6,316 nucleotides of DNA, taken from the NCBI GenBank assembly GCA_031119195.1, contig JAVHYG010000097.1, forward strand, positions 1 to 6,316. Reading direction: 5' to 3'. Both the position numbers and the translations under genes were made by a program. This document shows, in pieces, positions 5,733-6,316 of this stretch. The stretch's first letter is position 1. Every line of letters begins with the position of its first letter. The stretch comes from Rickettsiella sp. (lineage in GTDB: Bacteria; Pseudomonadota; Gammaproteobacteria; Diplorickettsiales; Diplorickettsiaceae). The notes under the pieces are model-generated. The model was not told where the DNA came from and did no database searches. It saw nothing but the letters and a program-made list of their open reading frames with translations.

Positions 5733-5777
5733 GCCGTATAGCAACAGGAATCCAAATTATTTTATCTTGGTTGCACT

Positions 5778-6316
5778 CTAGATTTTCGTTTTCGCACAAT
5801 TCAATGCGATTATATTGTTTTCTTGTATCTGTAATTTACAAGCTAAATTTAAATTTACAGTTTTAGGCGTATTTTTACCCTTTTCCGGTATAACTAGCTT
5901 AATTGAATCATCCCCTAGACTGCTGCCTTTTGGTGGAATAATTTCTAAAAAAGTATTCGGATTAGTTAATCTAGGGGAAGGACACGTTAGGGGATTAAAC
6001 TCTTTGTTGTAACAAATTCTAATTTCTTGTAGAAACTGTTTTCCTTTTTGCCCTTTTGCTACAACACGGATTGAATCTTGTTTCGCTAAATTAGGATTAG
6101 TTTTTTTGAATTCTTTAATGATGTCATCTGCCATTATAGTAGAAATGTTATTTTTATAAAAAAATTCTGGAAATTTGAGTTCATGATAGAGTTCATCTGA
6201 GCGATTAAAGTAAGTTTTTTGATCAAGCCCGCTACAGGTTCCATGCTTTCTCCATTCATGTTCAATTAATTTTTTACTCGGCATGATAGGAAATATTTTA
6301 TCAGCAACTACCGTAT
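5778..6316 (-). CDS. RNase T2 family ribonuclease (C-terminal part, N-terminus outside window)
   Basis: The frame is open to the window edge; the ten codons before the first visible ATG (6284) are in frame and continue the family pattern (TVVADKIFPI, then MPSKKLIEHEWRKHGTCSGL), so that ATG is internal. The hallmark is the second conserved active-site motif, EHEWRKHGTC, with the catalytic His-Glu...Lys-His set. The first motif (usually HGLWP) lies in the missing part. Later cysteines (RICYNKEF...LTC, and LACKL...LNC) fit the disulfide-bonded fold. T2 enzymes cut single-stranded RNA through a 2',3'-cyclic phosphate and are exported to the periplasm or outside. Legionella pneumophila secretes one, SrnA, through its type II system. 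A clear terminator follows. The gene is on the possible island side of the tRNA fragment. The family call is firm; secretion is inferred because the signal peptide is not visible. Confidence 0.93.
   Translation of the reverse strand, partial: TVVADKIFPIMPSKKLIEHEWRKHGTCSGLDQKTYFNRSDELYHELKFPEFFYKNNISTIMADDIIKEFKKTNPNLAKQDSIRVVAKGQKGKQFLQEIRICYNKEFNPLTCPSPRLTNPNTFLEIIPPKGSSLGDDSIKLVIPEKGKNTPKTVNLNLACKLQIQENNIIALNCAKTKI

Noticed and set aside
5644..5739. Short minus-strand open stretch reading SLLAHFPKPLSIMRNIPK
   Set aside because: It has no start codon with a ribosome binding site, overlaps the terminator hairpin, and matches no family I recognise.
5528..5760. Degenerate group II intron (GTGCGAC near 5528 and GAGCCGTAT at 5731)
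   Set aside because: GAGCCGTAT matches the start of bacterial domain V, but the pairing partner (GTACGGTT-like) is absent within 40 bases. The span is too short for a ribozyme, and the hairpin just before it is better explained as the RNase terminator.
5815..6012. Plus-strand open frame of 65 codons
   Set aside because: It is antisense to the RNase T2 coding region, which carries a clear family motif. It has no ribosome binding site.

Overview
The window is AT-rich bacterial DNA with the gene style of a gammaproteobacterium. An intracellular lineage of the Legionellales type is my best guess. The reasons are the low GC content, a cytochrome c maturation cluster of gammaproteobacterial type, a secreted-type T2 ribonuclease, and a large lineage-specific protein that looks like a type IV effector. 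No marker gene in the window proves this placement.

Layout: bases 1-1110 carry the end of a System I cytochrome c maturation operon on the plus strand: the last 52 codons of ccmF, then ccmG (membrane-anchored thioredoxin-like protein), then ccmH (short, CcmH-only form). The genes overlap or nearly touch, so they are read together. No ccmI follows. Bases 1253-3340 (plus) hold one long gene of unknown function with an LRR-like segment, an ankyrin-like segment, a charged C-terminal coiled coil and a polar, Glu-rich tail. It has its own strong ribosome binding site and a possible PmrA-type box upstream. Bases 3434-4852 (minus) encode a 12-helix MATE transporter that converges with it.

Bases 4853-5777 hold no convincing gene. 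The part next to the MATE gene has a well-formed minus-strand promoter whose start region is covered by a Fur-box-like sequence, itself the core of an 18+18 bp palindrome. A second Fur-like inverted repeat lies in the leader. This suggests an iron-repressed transporter. Further on, at 5234-5280 (minus), is the 3' half of a tRNA-Pro gene, cut near the anticodon loop. This is what a tyrosine-recombinase att site leaves behind, and if so the inserted DNA lies to the right. The rest of the gap contains palindromes and ends in a clean terminator hairpin for the last gene.

Bases 5778-6316 (minus) encode the C-terminal part of an RNase T2 family protein with the second catalytic motif intact. Its N-terminus lies beyond the window.

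The ccm genes act together in the periplasm to reduce apocytochrome c and attach heme. The other three genes are separate units. The combination of a possible Dot/Icm effector, an iron-controlled exporter and a secreted RNase would fit a host-associated life style, but that link is inference.
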